Position numbers and translations under genes: made by a program
NCBI RefSeq assembly: GCF_002291425.1
Contig: NZ_CP014136.1
Location: 1,922,001 to 1,986,000 of the forward strand
Source of the DNA: Gibbsiella quercinecans
Lineage (GTDB): Bacteria > Pseudomonadota > Gammaproteobacteria > Enterobacterales > Enterobacteriaceae
Direction: 5' to 3'
DNA: 64,000 nucleotides
The notes under the pieces: generated by a model
The model's input: only the letters and a program-made list of their open reading frames with translations
The model's database searches: none
What the model was told of the DNA's origin: nothing
In this document: positions 30,983 to 40,072 of the stretch, piece after piece
Numbering within the stretch: position 1 is the stretch's first letter
How the letters are laid out: each line of letters opens with the position of its first letter

Positions 30983-31605
30983 TCCAGAAAATCAGGTAGG
31001 ATAATATCCAGGCTATACAAAATCGCTTATTACTTTACAAAAAATCAACATCACATAAAGCAGCGCTAATGTTCATCATCAAATAACGCGGTGGGGCCAG
31101 GAATAACCAGTAATCGGCACAAATAAATTATTCATTATTTTTATCAATTATAATCAATAAGATATGCCTTTAGTTTTCGCATTATGTCCTAAGCCGACAT
31201 TATTAACGATAATATTGCTGAATCGTTCATAGAATTTGTCATTCCGTGGCATAAGGTGGCATTCCTGTAAGTGTTTTTCACAAATCTGTTAACGTGCTAC
31301 AATTGAATTTGATATATGTCAACAAACCGTAGTTTTGTTGGGTGATGATTTCGTCACACACTGTTATATTGCTGTTAATAGGGTTAGGATATGCGCCGTT
31401 TTGGCACCTTTGGGGTTATAGGGAATAACATCCCCACCTAGCTAGCGATCTTGTTGACATTAGATGGAAAGTGCATCAAGAACGAGTTTACGTACTTTAG
31501 TCGTTTGGTAAGAGGGTTCCGAGCGCTATCTCAACCCTTGGTTAAAAAAACAAAGACTTCTGTACTTCCTATTTTCTATTTTGTTGGCAATTTTAGGTAG
31601 CAAAT
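30983..31605 (+). promoter_or_regulatory. arcA control region: FNR-like site and long leader
   Basis: No gene is evident in this 620-bp divergent interval; E. coli's small yjjY was not recognised. An FNR-like box TTGAT-ATAT-GTCAA (31309-31322, one mismatch to TTGAT-N4-ATCAA) sits about 285 bp upstream of arcA. A possible sigma-70 promoter TTTTCA (31275-31280) / TACAAT (31298-31303) lies just before it. FNR activation of arcA is known in E. coli. A start near 31357, expected for a class II FNR promoter, would give a leader of about 250 nt containing a hairpin near 31411-31434. Confidence 0.6.
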
Positions 31606-32322
31606 ATGCAGACCCCGCACATTCTGATTGTCGAAGACGAGGTAGTTACTCGTAACACCCTGAAGAGCATTTTTGAGGCGGAAGGCTACATCGTTCATGA
31701 AGCCAATGATGGTGCAGAAATGCACAACATTCTGTCTGAAAATGATATCAATCTGGTCATTATGGACATCAACCTGCCAGGCAAAAACGGCCTGCTGCTG
31801 GCGCGCGAACTTCGTGAACAAGCCAGCGTCGCATTGATGTTCCTGACCGGTCGTGACAACGAGGTGGATAAAATCCTCGGCCTGGAGATCGGCGCCGATG
31901 ACTATATCACCAAGCCGTTCAACCCGCGTGAACTGACCATCCGCGCTCGCAACCTGCTGTCGCGCACTATGAACCTGAACAGCACCGGCGAAGAGCGCAA
32001 ACTGGTTGAAAGCTACAAGTTCAACGGTTGGGAGCTGGACATCAACAGCCGTTCGTTGGTCAGCCCTGCCGGCGAGCAGTACAAACTGCCGCGAAGTGAA
32101 TTCCGCGCCATGCTGCACTTCTGTGAGAACCCGGGCAAGATCCAAACCCGTGGCGAACTGCTGAAGAAAATGACCGGCCGCGAACTGAAACCGCACGACC
32201 GTACCGTTGATGTGACCATCCGCCGTATCCGCAAGCATTTTGAATCAACGCCGGATACCCCGGAAATCATCGCCACGATCCATGGCGAAGGTTACCGCTT
32301 CTGCGGCGATCTGGAAGAATAA
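31606..32322 (+). CDS. arcA: Response regulator ArcA
   Basis: ArcA, phosphorylated by ArcB under oxygen limitation, represses respiratory and TCA genes. The 238-residue OmpR-type regulator has a receiver domain with the phospho-acceptor aspartate in [13 protein letters not shown] near residue 54 and switch lysine in [12 protein letters not shown], and a C-terminal winged helix ending [15 protein letters not shown]. It is nearly identical to the E. coli protein. It converges on creA; the sensor creBCD genes found nearby in E. coli are missing here. Confidence 0.98.
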   Translation: MQTPHILIVEDEVVTRNTLKSIFEAEGYIVHEANDGAEMHNILSENDINLVIMDINLPGKNGLLLARELREQASVALMFLTGRDNEVDKILGLEIGADDYITKPFNPRELTIRARNLLSRTMNLNSTGEERKLVESYKFNGWELDINSRSLVSPAGEQYKLPRSEFRAMLHFCENPGKIQTRGELLKKMTGRELKPHDRTVDVTIRRIRKHFESTPDTPEIIATIHGEGYRFCGDLEE

Positions 32323-32377
32323 ATCTCCGGTTCCGCCCACCCCGGGAGCCGCTCACGCAGCTCCCGGCGGTATTGTT

Positions 32378-32857
32378 TTACCGGTTTTCACCCCACGGGA
32401 TGATCGGCACGGCGCTGATCGCGTTCTTTGGCGATCCGTCCACAACCTTGTCTGAATAGGTCAGGTACACCAGCGCATTGCGTTGCTCGTCGTAAAAACG
32501 CACAACCTGCAGCTTTTTAAACACCAGCGACGTGCGTTTTTGGAACACTACGCTGCCCTGGTCCTTACCGTTTTTAATCTTATCGTTCAGCGCAATCGGC
32601 CCGACCTGCGAACAAGAAATCGCCGCATCGGCAGTATCTTCAGCCAGCCCCAGGCCGCCTTTGATCCCACCGGTTTTTGCCCTGCTGATATAACAAGTTA
32701 CATTTTTGACATCCGGATCGTCGAAGGCTTCCACCACGATTTTGTGGTCTGGCCCAAACAGTTTAAATACCGTATCCACCGATCCTACCTGCTCTGCCTG
32801 AGCGCTATTTACCGCTGCACAAGCAAGGCCTAATAGCAATAACCATCCCTTATTCAT
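32378..32857 (-). CDS. creA: CreA, periplasmic protein of unknown function
   Basis: CreA is a conserved exported protein with no established biochemical role. A signal peptide is visible ([21 protein letters not shown], cleavage before [10 protein letters not shown]), followed by the conserved [31 protein letters not shown] core, including two cysteines. At 159 residues it matches the family. In E. coli it heads creABCD, but here no creB, creC or creD follows, so it stands alone between arcA and rob. Confidence 0.93.
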   Translation of the reverse strand: MNKGWLLLLGLACAAVNSAQAEQVGSVDTVFKLFGPDHKIVVEAFDDPDVKNVTCYISRAKTGGIKGGLGLAEDTADAAISCSQVGPIALNDKIKNGKDQGSVVFQKRTSLVFKKLQVVRFYDEQRNALVYLTYSDKVVDGSPKNAISAVPIIPWGENR

Positions 32858-33207
32858 TTACTTAACTCCAATAATATTCACGCGGGCAAACCGTTGGCCC
32901 AGCGCCACACGAAGAGAACCGGCAGGCGCAAGGCTGGAAATACTCTGGCTTAGTCGGCCCCTTTTTATCACAGCACGCCGAAAAAATCTTTGGCAGTCGC
33001 GGATGAAAAAAATTGCTATTATGCGGCATCGTTATTTTTGCGCCTGCGGTTGGGCGCACTCCGACTCAGTGCATTGCGCAACGCGTATACCCACGGTAAA
33101 GCGTGCACCACTCCGCCGGCTATGGACATGCCCAACGAGCGCAGGCACCCGCGTAATGAATAAACAGTTTGGGTTTTTACCCTAAAAAAGTTTTACGAGG
33201 AAGATCT
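32858..33207. other. creA/rob divergent intergenic region
   Basis: About 350 bp with no convincing gene. A -10-like TATTAT at 33017-33022 on the plus strand may serve rob, but I see no good -35. A strong AGGAAG site (33197 region) precedes the rob ATG. No clear marbox was identified by eye. Confidence 0.4.
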
Positions 33208-34071
33208 ATGGATCAAGCCGGTATCATTCGTGATTTACTAAGCTGGCTGGAAAGCCATTTGGACCAACCTTTATCGCTGGATAACGTGGCGGCAAAAGCG
33301 GGCTATTCGAAATGGCATCTTCAACGGATGTTCAAAGATATTACCGGTAACGCCATCGGCGCATATATCCGGGCCAGGAGACTCTCCAAAGCGGCCGTGG
33401 CACTGCGTTTAACCAGCCGGCCGATTTTGGATATTGCCTTGCAATATCGCTTTGATTCGCAGCAAACCTTTACCCGCGCCTTCAAGAAGCAGTTTGCGCA
33501 AACGCCTGCTTTATACCGCCGGGCCGAGGACTGGAGCGCGTTCGGTATTTGCCCGCCTATCCGCCTGGGCGCATTTACCCTGCCGCAACCGGAGTACATC
33601 ACTCTGCCGGAACAGCACCTGATCGGCCTGACGCAGAGCTATTCCTGCACGTTGGAGCAAATATCTAGCTTCCGCAGCGAACTGCGCATGCAGTTCTGGC
33701 GCCAGTATCTTGGCGAGGCGAAGACGCTGCCGCCGGTGCTTTACGGGCTTCATCATGCCCATCCCAGCCAGGAAAAAGACGACGAGCAGGAAGTGCTCTA
33801 CACCACGGCAATGGAACCGCGCTATCTGTCGGACAACGTGCAGGAAGGCCAGCCGCTGATCCTGCAGGGCGGCGAATACGCGCTGTTCCGCTACAAGGGG
33901 CCCACCGACGGCCTGCAGGATTTTATCCTAACGCTCTACGGCACCTGCTTGCCGGCGCTGAAGCTAACGCGCCGCAAGGGCCACGATATCGAACGTTTTT
34001 ACCCGAAAGGCGAACGCAATTCACCGCACAAAGAAGTGGAATGCGAATACCTGATACCGATCCGCCGCTAG
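33208..34071 (+). CDS. rob: AraC-family regulator Rob
   Basis: Rob activates the marA/soxS/rob stress and efflux regulon. The 287-residue protein has an N-terminal AraC DNA-binding domain with two helix-turn-helix units (DQPLSLDNVAAKAGYSKWHLQRMFK and RPILDIALQYRFDSQQTFTRAFKKQF), followed by a GyrI-like ligand domain from about residue 120. The ATG at 33208 gives MDQAGIIRDLLSWLESHL as in E. coli. Its TAG stop interlocks with the gpmB stop through a shared CTAG. Confidence 0.97.
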   Translation: MDQAGIIRDLLSWLESHLDQPLSLDNVAAKAGYSKWHLQRMFKDITGNAIGAYIRARRLSKAAVALRLTSRPILDIALQYRFDSQQTFTRAFKKQFAQTPALYRRAEDWSAFGICPPIRLGAFTLPQPEYITLPEQHLIGLTQSYSCTLEQISSFRSELRMQFWRQYLGEAKTLPPVLYGLHHAHPSQEKDDEQEVLYTTAMEPRYLSDNVQEGQPLILQGGEYALFRYKGPTDGLQDFILTLYGTCLPALKLTRRKGHDIERFYPKGERNSPHKEVECEYLIPIRR

Positions 34072-34715
34072 CGCTGTAGTTCGTCCAACGCGGGCATATC
34101 CAGATGCGAGACATCGCCCGCGGTTTCGACGATCCACCCTGCCGCCAGCCACGCGCTTTGCTGGTGATCGATACGCGACAGCGAACAGTTGCGCAACCGC
34201 AGGCGCCGCTCGGCATAGGGCGGCAGCCCGAGCACGGTACTGATCAGGCAGCCCAATGCAATGCCGTGGCTGACCAGCAGCGGCCTGCTGTTTTCCGGCA
34301 GCGACAGGCAGCTGTCCAGCGCAGCACGCATGCGTGCGCCCAGCTCCACCATCGATTCACCTTGAGGGATACGGCCATCAGCAGTACCATCGACCATCTG
34401 TTTACGCCAGCCTTCTTCTTCCGGCGACAGGCCGTCGATCAGGCGCTCTTCCAGAACGCCCATATGCAGCTCGCGCAGGCGCGGATCTTCAATCACCTCA
34501 CAACCACAGGCATCGGCAATAATCTGCGCGGTGCGGCGGGTGCGGCCCAGATCGCTGGTGATAACGTGCGTAATGCCTTCTTTACTGGCGCGCCTGGCAA
34601 CCAGGTGGGCCTGATGTTCACCCACTGCGGTCAGCGGGCTGTCGGACTGGCCCTGGATACGGCGGGCAACGTTCCATTCCGTTTCGCCGTGGCGAACGAG
34701 GTATACCTGTAACAT
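34068..34715 (-). CDS. gpmB: Histidine phosphatase GpmB (YtjC)
   Basis: This 215-residue protein belongs to the phosphoglycerate mutase-like histidine phosphatases. The catalytic motif LVRHGETEWNVARRIQGQSDSPLT is at the N terminus and the second histidine in LLVSHGIALGCL near residue 150. Real mutase activity is doubtful; family members act as phosphatases. It overlaps convergent rob by four bases at the stop codons, leaving no room for a conventional terminator between them. Confidence 0.94.
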   Translation of the reverse strand: MLQVYLVRHGETEWNVARRIQGQSDSPLTAVGEHQAHLVARRASKEGITHVITSDLGRTRRTAQIIADACGCEVIEDPRLRELHMGVLEERLIDGLSPEEEGWRKQMVDGTADGRIPQGESMVELGARMRAALDSCLSLPENSRPLLVSHGIALGCLISTVLGLPPYAERRLRLRNCSLSRIDHQQSAWLAAGWIVETAGDVSHLDMPALDELQR

Positions 34716-34922
34716 TGTTGTTTTCCGTTATACTGCGTGAAACTTGTGTTTGTTTTTGCCGGCGCCCGTGGTAAACCCCGGTGCATCGGAGAACGCTTCA
34801 GGCTGCATTTGTTTGGCTAAGCCAAACTTCCCGGCTCGTGGCTTGTATCTGCACTCATGGCCGCCCACCGCGTTCATCCGCTCGATACGCTACGGCCCTA
34901 CTTTAAGGATGCCAGACCCGCT

Positions 34923-35465
34923 ATGTACCATGTTGTCGCTGCAACTACCAACCCGGCAAAGATCAAAGCCATTCAGCAGGCCTTTGCCGACACTTTTGGC
35001 GCAGAACAGTGCCGCATTGAATCCGTCGACGTCGCCAGCGGCGTATCGCTGCAGCCTATCGGCAACATAGAAACCCGCACCGGCGCACGCCAGCGCGTGA
35101 TGGAAGCGCGCCAGGTCCGGCCGGAAGCCGACTTCTGGGTAGGCGTGGAAGCCGGGATCGAAGAGAACATGACCTTTGCCTGGATGGTGGTAGAAAACCC
35201 GCATACCCGCGGCGAATCACGCTCTGCCAGCCTGATGCTGCCGGAAGCTATTTTACAAGGGATCCGGGCAGGGAGCGAACTGGGAGATGAAATGGCGGTG
35301 CTTACCGGAAACAGCGATGTAAAACGGCAGGGCGGCGCCATCGGCGTGTTTACCGACGGGCGTTTAAGCCGCTCCAGCGTGTACTATCAGGCCTTGCTGC
35401 TGGCGCTGGTGCCGTTTCACAACCCAATTTACCAACAGCATCACACCGGGCGCCTGACCCCATAG
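34923..35465 (+). CDS. yjjX: Non-canonical purine NTP phosphatase (XTP/ITPase)
   Basis: YjjX hydrolyses ITP and XTP, keeping deaminated purines out of nucleic acids. The start at 34923 gives 180 residues beginning [21 protein letters not shown], the family start. The conserved [14 protein letters not shown] and [10 protein letters not shown] segments are present. An earlier in-frame ATG (34857) would add 22 residues unlike the family. Its stop is only two bases from the stop of convergent trpR. Confidence 0.95.
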   Translation: MYHVVAATTNPAKIKAIQQAFADTFGAEQCRIESVDVASGVSLQPIGNIETRTGARQRVMEARQVRPEADFWVGVEAGIEENMTFAWMVVENPHTRGESRSASLMLPEAILQGIRAGSELGDEMAVLTGNSDVKRQGGAIGVFTDGRLSRSSVYYQALLLALVPFHNPIYQQHHTGRLTP

Positions 35466-35467
35466 GG

Positions 35468-35797
35468 TTACTCGGGCGCGTCACCGAGCAATTGCTGCTC
35501 CAGCCACTGTTTCAGCGCCGGGGAAGCCGCCTTCAGGCTATTGGAGCCACGCGTGATGGTGGCGATCCCGGTGCCCAGTTCATTCTTCAGCTCGCGCTGG
35601 CTCATCTTGCCGCGCATCAGTTCCTGAATAATCCGCAAGCGCGTACCCAGTGCGGTACGCTCATCCGGCGTCAACAACAGCTGCAGCAGCGGTTGATGCA
35701 AATCCCGTTCAAACGCCCCCTGCAGCAGCGCAATAAAGTGCTGCCAGTCTTCGTTGCCGAGTTCTGAAAGAGCGGGATCGTTACGCGATACTTGCGC
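35468..35797 (-). CDS. trpR: Trp operon repressor
   Basis: TrpR with bound tryptophan represses trp operon, aroH, mtr and its own gene. The C-terminal two thirds contain the helix-turn-helix [27 protein letters not shown], nearly identical to E. coli. The ATG at 35797 gives 109 residues and lies after GGTGG. The in-frame ATGs at 35812 and 35836 are unlikely: the upstream codons overlap the -10 box and operator, and the predicted transcript starts near 35817. Confidence 0.95.
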   Translation of the reverse strand, partial: AQVSRNDPALSELGNEDWQHFIALLQGAFERDLHQPLLQLLLTPDERTALGTRLRIIQELMRGKMSQRELKNELGTGIATITRGSNSLKAASPALKQWLEQQLLGDAPE

Positions 35798-35810
35798 CAT
35801 GGCAGCCACC

Positions 35811-35852
35811 ATACTATTTAACGAGTACAGCAGCATACCATAGCGCTGTCAA
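35811..35852 (-). promoter_or_regulatory. trpR promoter with overlapping Trp operator
   Basis: On the minus strand TTGACA (35847-35852) and TGTACT (35824-35829) are 17 bp apart. The operator GTACT-N8-AGTAT (35811-35828) covers the -10 box and the start point, with the same arm spacing as the E. coli trpR operator. The -35 begins only three bases from the slt stop. Autorepression is inferred from this geometry. Confidence 0.85.
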
Positions 35853-35854
35853 AA

Positions 35855-37783
35855 TCAATAACGCCTCTGCCATTCGGCATCGGTCAGCACTTTTACCGGT
35901 TGATGCATGAAATAGCGGTAGAAAGCATCATACGCCAGGACATTTTTAACATAAGAGCGGGTTTCCGAAAACGGAATACTCTCAATGAACGCCACCGCGT
36001 CAATCCGCCCAGCGCTGTTGCCCAACCAGGTATTCACCCGTGACGGGCCCGCGTTGTATGCCGCCGAAGACAGAATACGGTTGCGGCCAAACTGCTGGTA
36101 CACATATTCCAGATAGCTGGTGCCAATGGTGATATTGGTTTGCGGATCAAACAGCTGGCTCGGGCTGGAATACCCTGGGATATTACTCATTTGCACCGTA
36201 TGCTGCGCCGTACGCGGCATCACCTGCATCAGGCCGGCGGCCCCCACCGGCGATTGCGCTTTCGGGTTCCAGGCGCTTTCCTGGCGGGCGATCGCCATCG
36301 CATAGCTCTGCGTAATCCCTTTATCGTCGGTCGCTTGGCGGAACTCACGCGCCCAGGCCATCGGGAAGCGCTCTTCAAGGTTATCCCATAATTTGCCCAC
36401 GATCGTCGCCTGCACGCTAAGATCGGCCCAGCGCTGTTCAAAGGCATAACGCGCCAGCGCCTCTTGCTCCGGCCGGCTGCGGCTGGCGACAAAGCCGCCC
36501 CATTCACTGCGCGCCAGGTTATCCATATTCCAGTACATCAGTTCGCGCACCCGGGCAATTTCCGGGCCGCTGACCAACGCCGTGCGCGGCTTGGCGGCGA
36601 TAGCCACCATCACCGGATACCGAACGCCAAGCTTTTGTGCGGCAACCATCGGGTAGAAACCGCGATCGTTAACCAAACGCCGCAGTATCTCTTCACCCTG
36701 AGTGCGATCGCCGTCTTCCAGCATCACGCTGGCACGCCAGTAGCGCCATTCGTCTTTATTGCGGGATTCTTCCGGCAGACGCGCCAGCCAGGTTCGTAAC
36801 CCCTGCCGGTCGCCAGCGCCCAGCGCCATGCGCACGCGCCGCTCCAGCAACAACGGTGATTGGCTGCGCAGGATAACCCGATCGCGCCATTGCGCCTGCT
36901 CGCCGGTGGCGTCATTGCCCATCAGGCGCCATGCGACGGCTTCTTCCAGCGCCAGCTTTTCGCTGTCGCTCATTTTTTGCAGCCGGGCTAGCGTTGGCAG
37001 CATGGCACGGGCATTTTCCACATCCTGCCGCGCCAGGCGGGTAAACACGATGCGGGTAGCCGAGCGGGTAAAATCGGTTGGGCCTACGCGGCGGGCAAAG
37101 CCCTCCACCGAGGTGGGATCGTTTTGCAGAGTAACCAGCGCATCCCCCATCGTGCGGTAGTCATCAGGCAGTTGCCGGGCCAGCGTGTTCACCAGTTTGG
37201 CATCGCCGTCTTCCAGTGCCAGTTTCATCCGCGCCAAGGTGGTCAGCGGGGTCTGCTTACCCGCCGCTTGCCACACGCCAAACAGCCTGTCGCAAGCCCC
37301 CGGCAATGGTTTGCCGGTGAGCCAGATATTATCGGCCCCTGCCCAGGCTGCCTGCTGGTCACCGGTGGCCCATTTGGCATAATAGTAGTTACAGCGCGCG
37401 GCGACAGGTTTCGGCTCCTGCGGGCTAAACGCCAACAGCGCGGCCCAATCACCGCGCCGGGCCAGCTCGTTGACAAAGCGGGGCGCCAGCGAACGCGCCG
37501 GCGGCAGCGTCGGGTGCCGCTTGATAAAGGCGCTGACCTCAGAAACGCCCACGGTGCTCAGATTCTGCGTCAGCTGGCGGTATTCCAGATAAGGATAAAG
37601 CGGATAATCTTGCAGCGTCGGCATCAGTTGCTGCACAACATCCATCTGATTGCTATCCCACGCCTGCTTAATCTGCAGATAACGCTGGCGCTGGGCATCC
37701 AGCGAATCAGCCCATACGGCGCTTGAAAGCGCCGCCAGGCACAGCCCAACCGCCCAACGCCGCCACTTGTCCACCTTGACCAT
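35855..37783 (-). CDS. slt: Soluble lytic murein transglycosylase
   Basis: Slt70 is a periplasmic exo-transglycosylase that cuts glycan strands to 1,6-anhydro products during peptidoglycan turnover. The start at 37783 gives 642 residues with a signal peptide (MVKVDKWRRWAVGLCLAALS, then SAVWA before DSLDAQR). The long alpha-helical ring domain is followed by the C-terminal SLT domain, with the catalytic glutamate in AIARQESAWNPKAQSPVGAAG and AYNAGPSRVNTWLG near the end. It is upstream of trpR on the same strand, as in E. coli; a longer start would add residues without a signal sequence. Confidence 0.97.
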   Translation of the reverse strand: MVKVDKWRRWAVGLCLAALSSAVWADSLDAQRQRYLQIKQAWDSNQMDVVQQLMPTLQDYPLYPYLEYRQLTQNLSTVGVSEVSAFIKRHPTLPPARSLAPRFVNELARRGDWAALLAFSPQEPKPVAARCNYYYAKWATGDQQAAWAGADNIWLTGKPLPGACDRLFGVWQAAGKQTPLTTLARMKLALEDGDAKLVNTLARQLPDDYRTMGDALVTLQNDPTSVEGFARRVGPTDFTRSATRIVFTRLARQDVENARAMLPTLARLQKMSDSEKLALEEAVAWRLMGNDATGEQAQWRDRVILRSQSPLLLERRVRMALGAGDRQGLRTWLARLPEESRNKDEWRYWRASVMLEDGDRTQGEEILRRLVNDRGFYPMVAAQKLGVRYPVMVAIAAKPRTALVSGPEIARVRELMYWNMDNLARSEWGGFVASRSRPEQEALARYAFEQRWADLSVQATIVGKLWDNLEERFPMAWAREFRQATDDKGITQSYAMAIARQESAWNPKAQSPVGAAGLMQVMPRTAQHTVQMSNIPGYSSPSQLFDPQTNITIGTSYLEYVYQQFGRNRILSSAAYNAGPSRVNTWLGNSAGRIDAVAFIESIPFSETRSYVKNVLAYDAFYRYFMHQPVKVLTDAEWQRRY

Positions 37784-38195
37784 ACCTACTTTATCCTCAT
37801 TGTTTTCTTCCCCGCGGCCCTGCCCTGCGAAAGCCACACGCCGCCGTGCCCTCGGAGCCAAAGCACAGCCTAACATAGACAACACAATCGCTTATCCATT
37901 CATTAATGTAGCCGAAGTTTACGCTGGCGCCCTCTTTAGCCGGCCACTGGTGGAAGTATCCTTTTGAGACAGCGGGAAAAGATGAAAAATAGCTAAGATT
38001 AATCCTAGAAAGCAGCACAAAAAGCGCACATCAGATACCGCTTATAATACAATCCGCGCCTGTTTGGCTCAGAGAGTATTGATACCGTTATGCGGTTGGC
38101 GCGCAAACGACTTTGCGCTTGCTCACGTCAACTGGGCCAAATCTTTCATTGTTACACGGCTGCAACGCGTTTGGGCCAGCTGATTAGGATGGCTG
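37784..38195. other. slt/yfiR divergent intergenic region
   Basis: No gene is visible in these 412 bp. A perfect -10 hexamer TATAAT at 38043-38048 on the plus strand may belong to the yfiRNB promoter, but no good -35 is 16-18 bp upstream. In E. coli slt and ettA face each other directly across this space; here the yfiRNB operon separates them. Confidence 0.45.
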
Positions 38196-38795
38196 ATGAA
38201 GAGAGTAACCACTGCCCCATTACGGGTTTCGACCGCAAGACAGGCCGCCACGCGCTTACGTTTTTTTCGCCAACTCATCGTCGTGCTGATTGCGCTGTTG
38301 TCGCTGTCTGGCCAGGCGCGCCCGGGGCCCAACGAACTTTATCAAAAACGCACGCATTCCGTCGCCACGGTGGTGATCGGCATCATCAGCTATACCCGCT
38401 GGCCGACGGAGCCCAACCCGATTCGCCTGTGCATCACCGCCAACCCGCAATACGCCGAGCGGCTGTTTGATCCTGTGCTGCTCACGGCCCCCCGGCCAAT
38501 CAAAACGGCGCTCATGCCGATAAACAGTCAGTTTCTGCCCGGCCAGTGCGATGTGATTTACCTGGGGAATATCAGTTCCAGTCAGCAACAGGCGCTGCTC
38601 CACCGCATAAGCGGCCACGCAATTCTCAGCATCAGTGAAAATGACAACGAATGTTCTGCTGGCAACGCTTTCTGCCTGCAGATAGCTGGCGACCACGCCA
38701 GCTTCAAAGTCAACCTGGACGCCCTGGCGCGCAGTGGGGTGCATGTACACCCTAATGTGCTACAGCTGGCAAGGGACCCGGAGCTGCCACTATGA
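38196..38795 (+). CDS. yfiR: YfiR-family periplasmic inhibitor of a diguanylate cyclase
   Basis: YfiR binds the periplasmic part of YfiN and keeps its cyclase off; redox change or YfiB relieves this. The 199-residue protein has an N-terminal export signal (about residues 20-42, LIVVLIALLSLSGQA) and the YfiR domain with four cysteines, in IRLCITAN, GQCDVIYLG and the pair CSAGNAFC seven residues apart, matching the disulfide pattern known for the Pseudomonas protein. AGGA lies six bases before the ATG. Its stop overlaps yfiN as ATGA. Confidence 0.9.
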   Translation: MKRVTTAPLRVSTARQAATRLRFFRQLIVVLIALLSLSGQARPGPNELYQKRTHSVATVVIGIISYTRWPTEPNPIRLCITANPQYAERLFDPVLLTAPRPIKTALMPINSQFLPGQCDVIYLGNISSSQQQALLHRISGHAILSISENDNECSAGNAFCLQIAGDHASFKVNLDALARSGVHVHPNVLQLARDPELPL

Positions 38796-40039
38796 GCCTG
38801 TTACGCAAGAAACAATCGCCTGCCCCTCGCCCCACGCTGGGCAGCGTGTTACAGCGGATGAACCTGGGGCTGGCGCTGATCGCCGTATGCACCGCGGGCG
38901 TATTCCTGACGCTGGTTGCCCTGTTCGCGCTGCGGGCTTATGCCAATCATAACCTGCACCTGATCGCACGCTCCATCAGCTACACCGTGGAAGCCGCCGT
39001 GGTGTTTGAGGACCGTAATGCCGCACGCGAAGCGCTGGCATTGATCGCCTCGAACGAAGAGGTGCTGGATGCCCATATCCTGGATAGCCACGACAAGGTG
39101 TTGGCTTCCTGGCAGCACCCGCAAAGCGGCCCGCTGCACGGTATGGAGGAAGTGGTCGCCCACTGGGTGCTGCCGGAACCGGTGACATTGCCGATCGTCC
39201 ATGAGGGCAAACTGGTCGGTAAAGTTTGCCTGAGCGGCAACGGAAGCAGCCTGCTGCGTTTTCTGCTGCGGGGAATAGGCGGCATGATCGCCTGTATGGT
39301 GCTCAGCACCCTGTGTGCGCTGGTGCTGTCACGCCGCATGCTGCGGGGCATTGTCCGCTCGCTTGATGACATCGCCAACGTCGCCCACGCGGTGCGCAGT
39401 AACCGTACCTTCGGCCTGCGCGTACCTTCGGCGCCGATCGCCGAACTGCATGAACTGAGCCGGGATTTCAACGGCCTGTTGGACGAACTGGAAGCCTGGG
39501 AAGCCAAGCTGAAACAGGAAAACGACTCGTTGACCCACCGCGCGACTCACGACAGCCTGACCGGGCTGGCAAACCGCGCATTTTTCGAAGGGCGCCTTAG
39601 CCGTACGCTGCGCGATAACCAAGCGCCGCAAAAGGTCGCACTGCTGTTCATCGACGGCGACCGCTTCAAAGAGGTGAACGACACCTACGGCCATGCTGCC
39701 GGTGATGAAGTGTTGGTTTCAGTCGCCGGGCGGATCCGCGCCCAACTGCGGGAAACCGATCTGGTTGCACGGCTGGGCGGCGACGAATTTGCCGTTCTGT
39801 TGGCGCCGATCGACAAACTGGCCGACGTCACGCGCATTGCCGACAACATTATCAGCAGCATGGAACAGCCGATTTTGTTGCCCAACGGCGTGAAGATCAC
39901 CACCTCGCTGAGTATCGGCATTGCACTGTATCCCGACCATGCCGCTACGCCGCAGACGTTGTTGCAGCGGGCCGATACCATGATGTACCAGGCTAAAAGC
40001 CTTGATAACGGGGGCTGGCAAGCCGCAACGCGCAAATAA
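38792..40039 (+). CDS. yfiN: Membrane diguanylate cyclase YfiN (TpbB/DgcN)
   Basis: YfiN makes cyclic di-GMP and thereby favours biofilm over motility; in E. coli DgcN also affects cell division. The 415-residue protein has a membrane helix at about 25-50, a CHASE8-type periplasmic domain, a second helix at about 157-180, a HAMP segment, and a GGDEF domain with intact GGDEF at residues 329-333. The product-inhibition I-site RETD sits five residues before it (320-323). ATGA overlap with yfiR and closely following yfiB show a single operon. Confidence 0.95.
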   Translation: MSLLRKKQSPAPRPTLGSVLQRMNLGLALIAVCTAGVFLTLVALFALRAYANHNLHLIARSISYTVEAAVVFEDRNAAREALALIASNEEVLDAHILDSHDKVLASWQHPQSGPLHGMEEVVAHWVLPEPVTLPIVHEGKLVGKVCLSGNGSSLLRFLLRGIGGMIACMVLSTLCALVLSRRMLRGIVRSLDDIANVAHAVRSNRTFGLRVPSAPIAELHELSRDFNGLLDELEAWEAKLKQENDSLTHRATHDSLTGLANRAFFEGRLSRTLRDNQAPQKVALLFIDGDRFKEVNDTYGHAAGDEVLVSVAGRIRAQLRETDLVARLGGDEFAVLLAPIDKLADVTRIADNIISSMEQPILLPNGVKITTSLSIGIALYPDHAATPQTLLQRADTMMYQAKSLDNGGWQAATRK

Positions 40040-40072
40040 AACCAACCATAAATGAAAACCAGGGAATTGATT

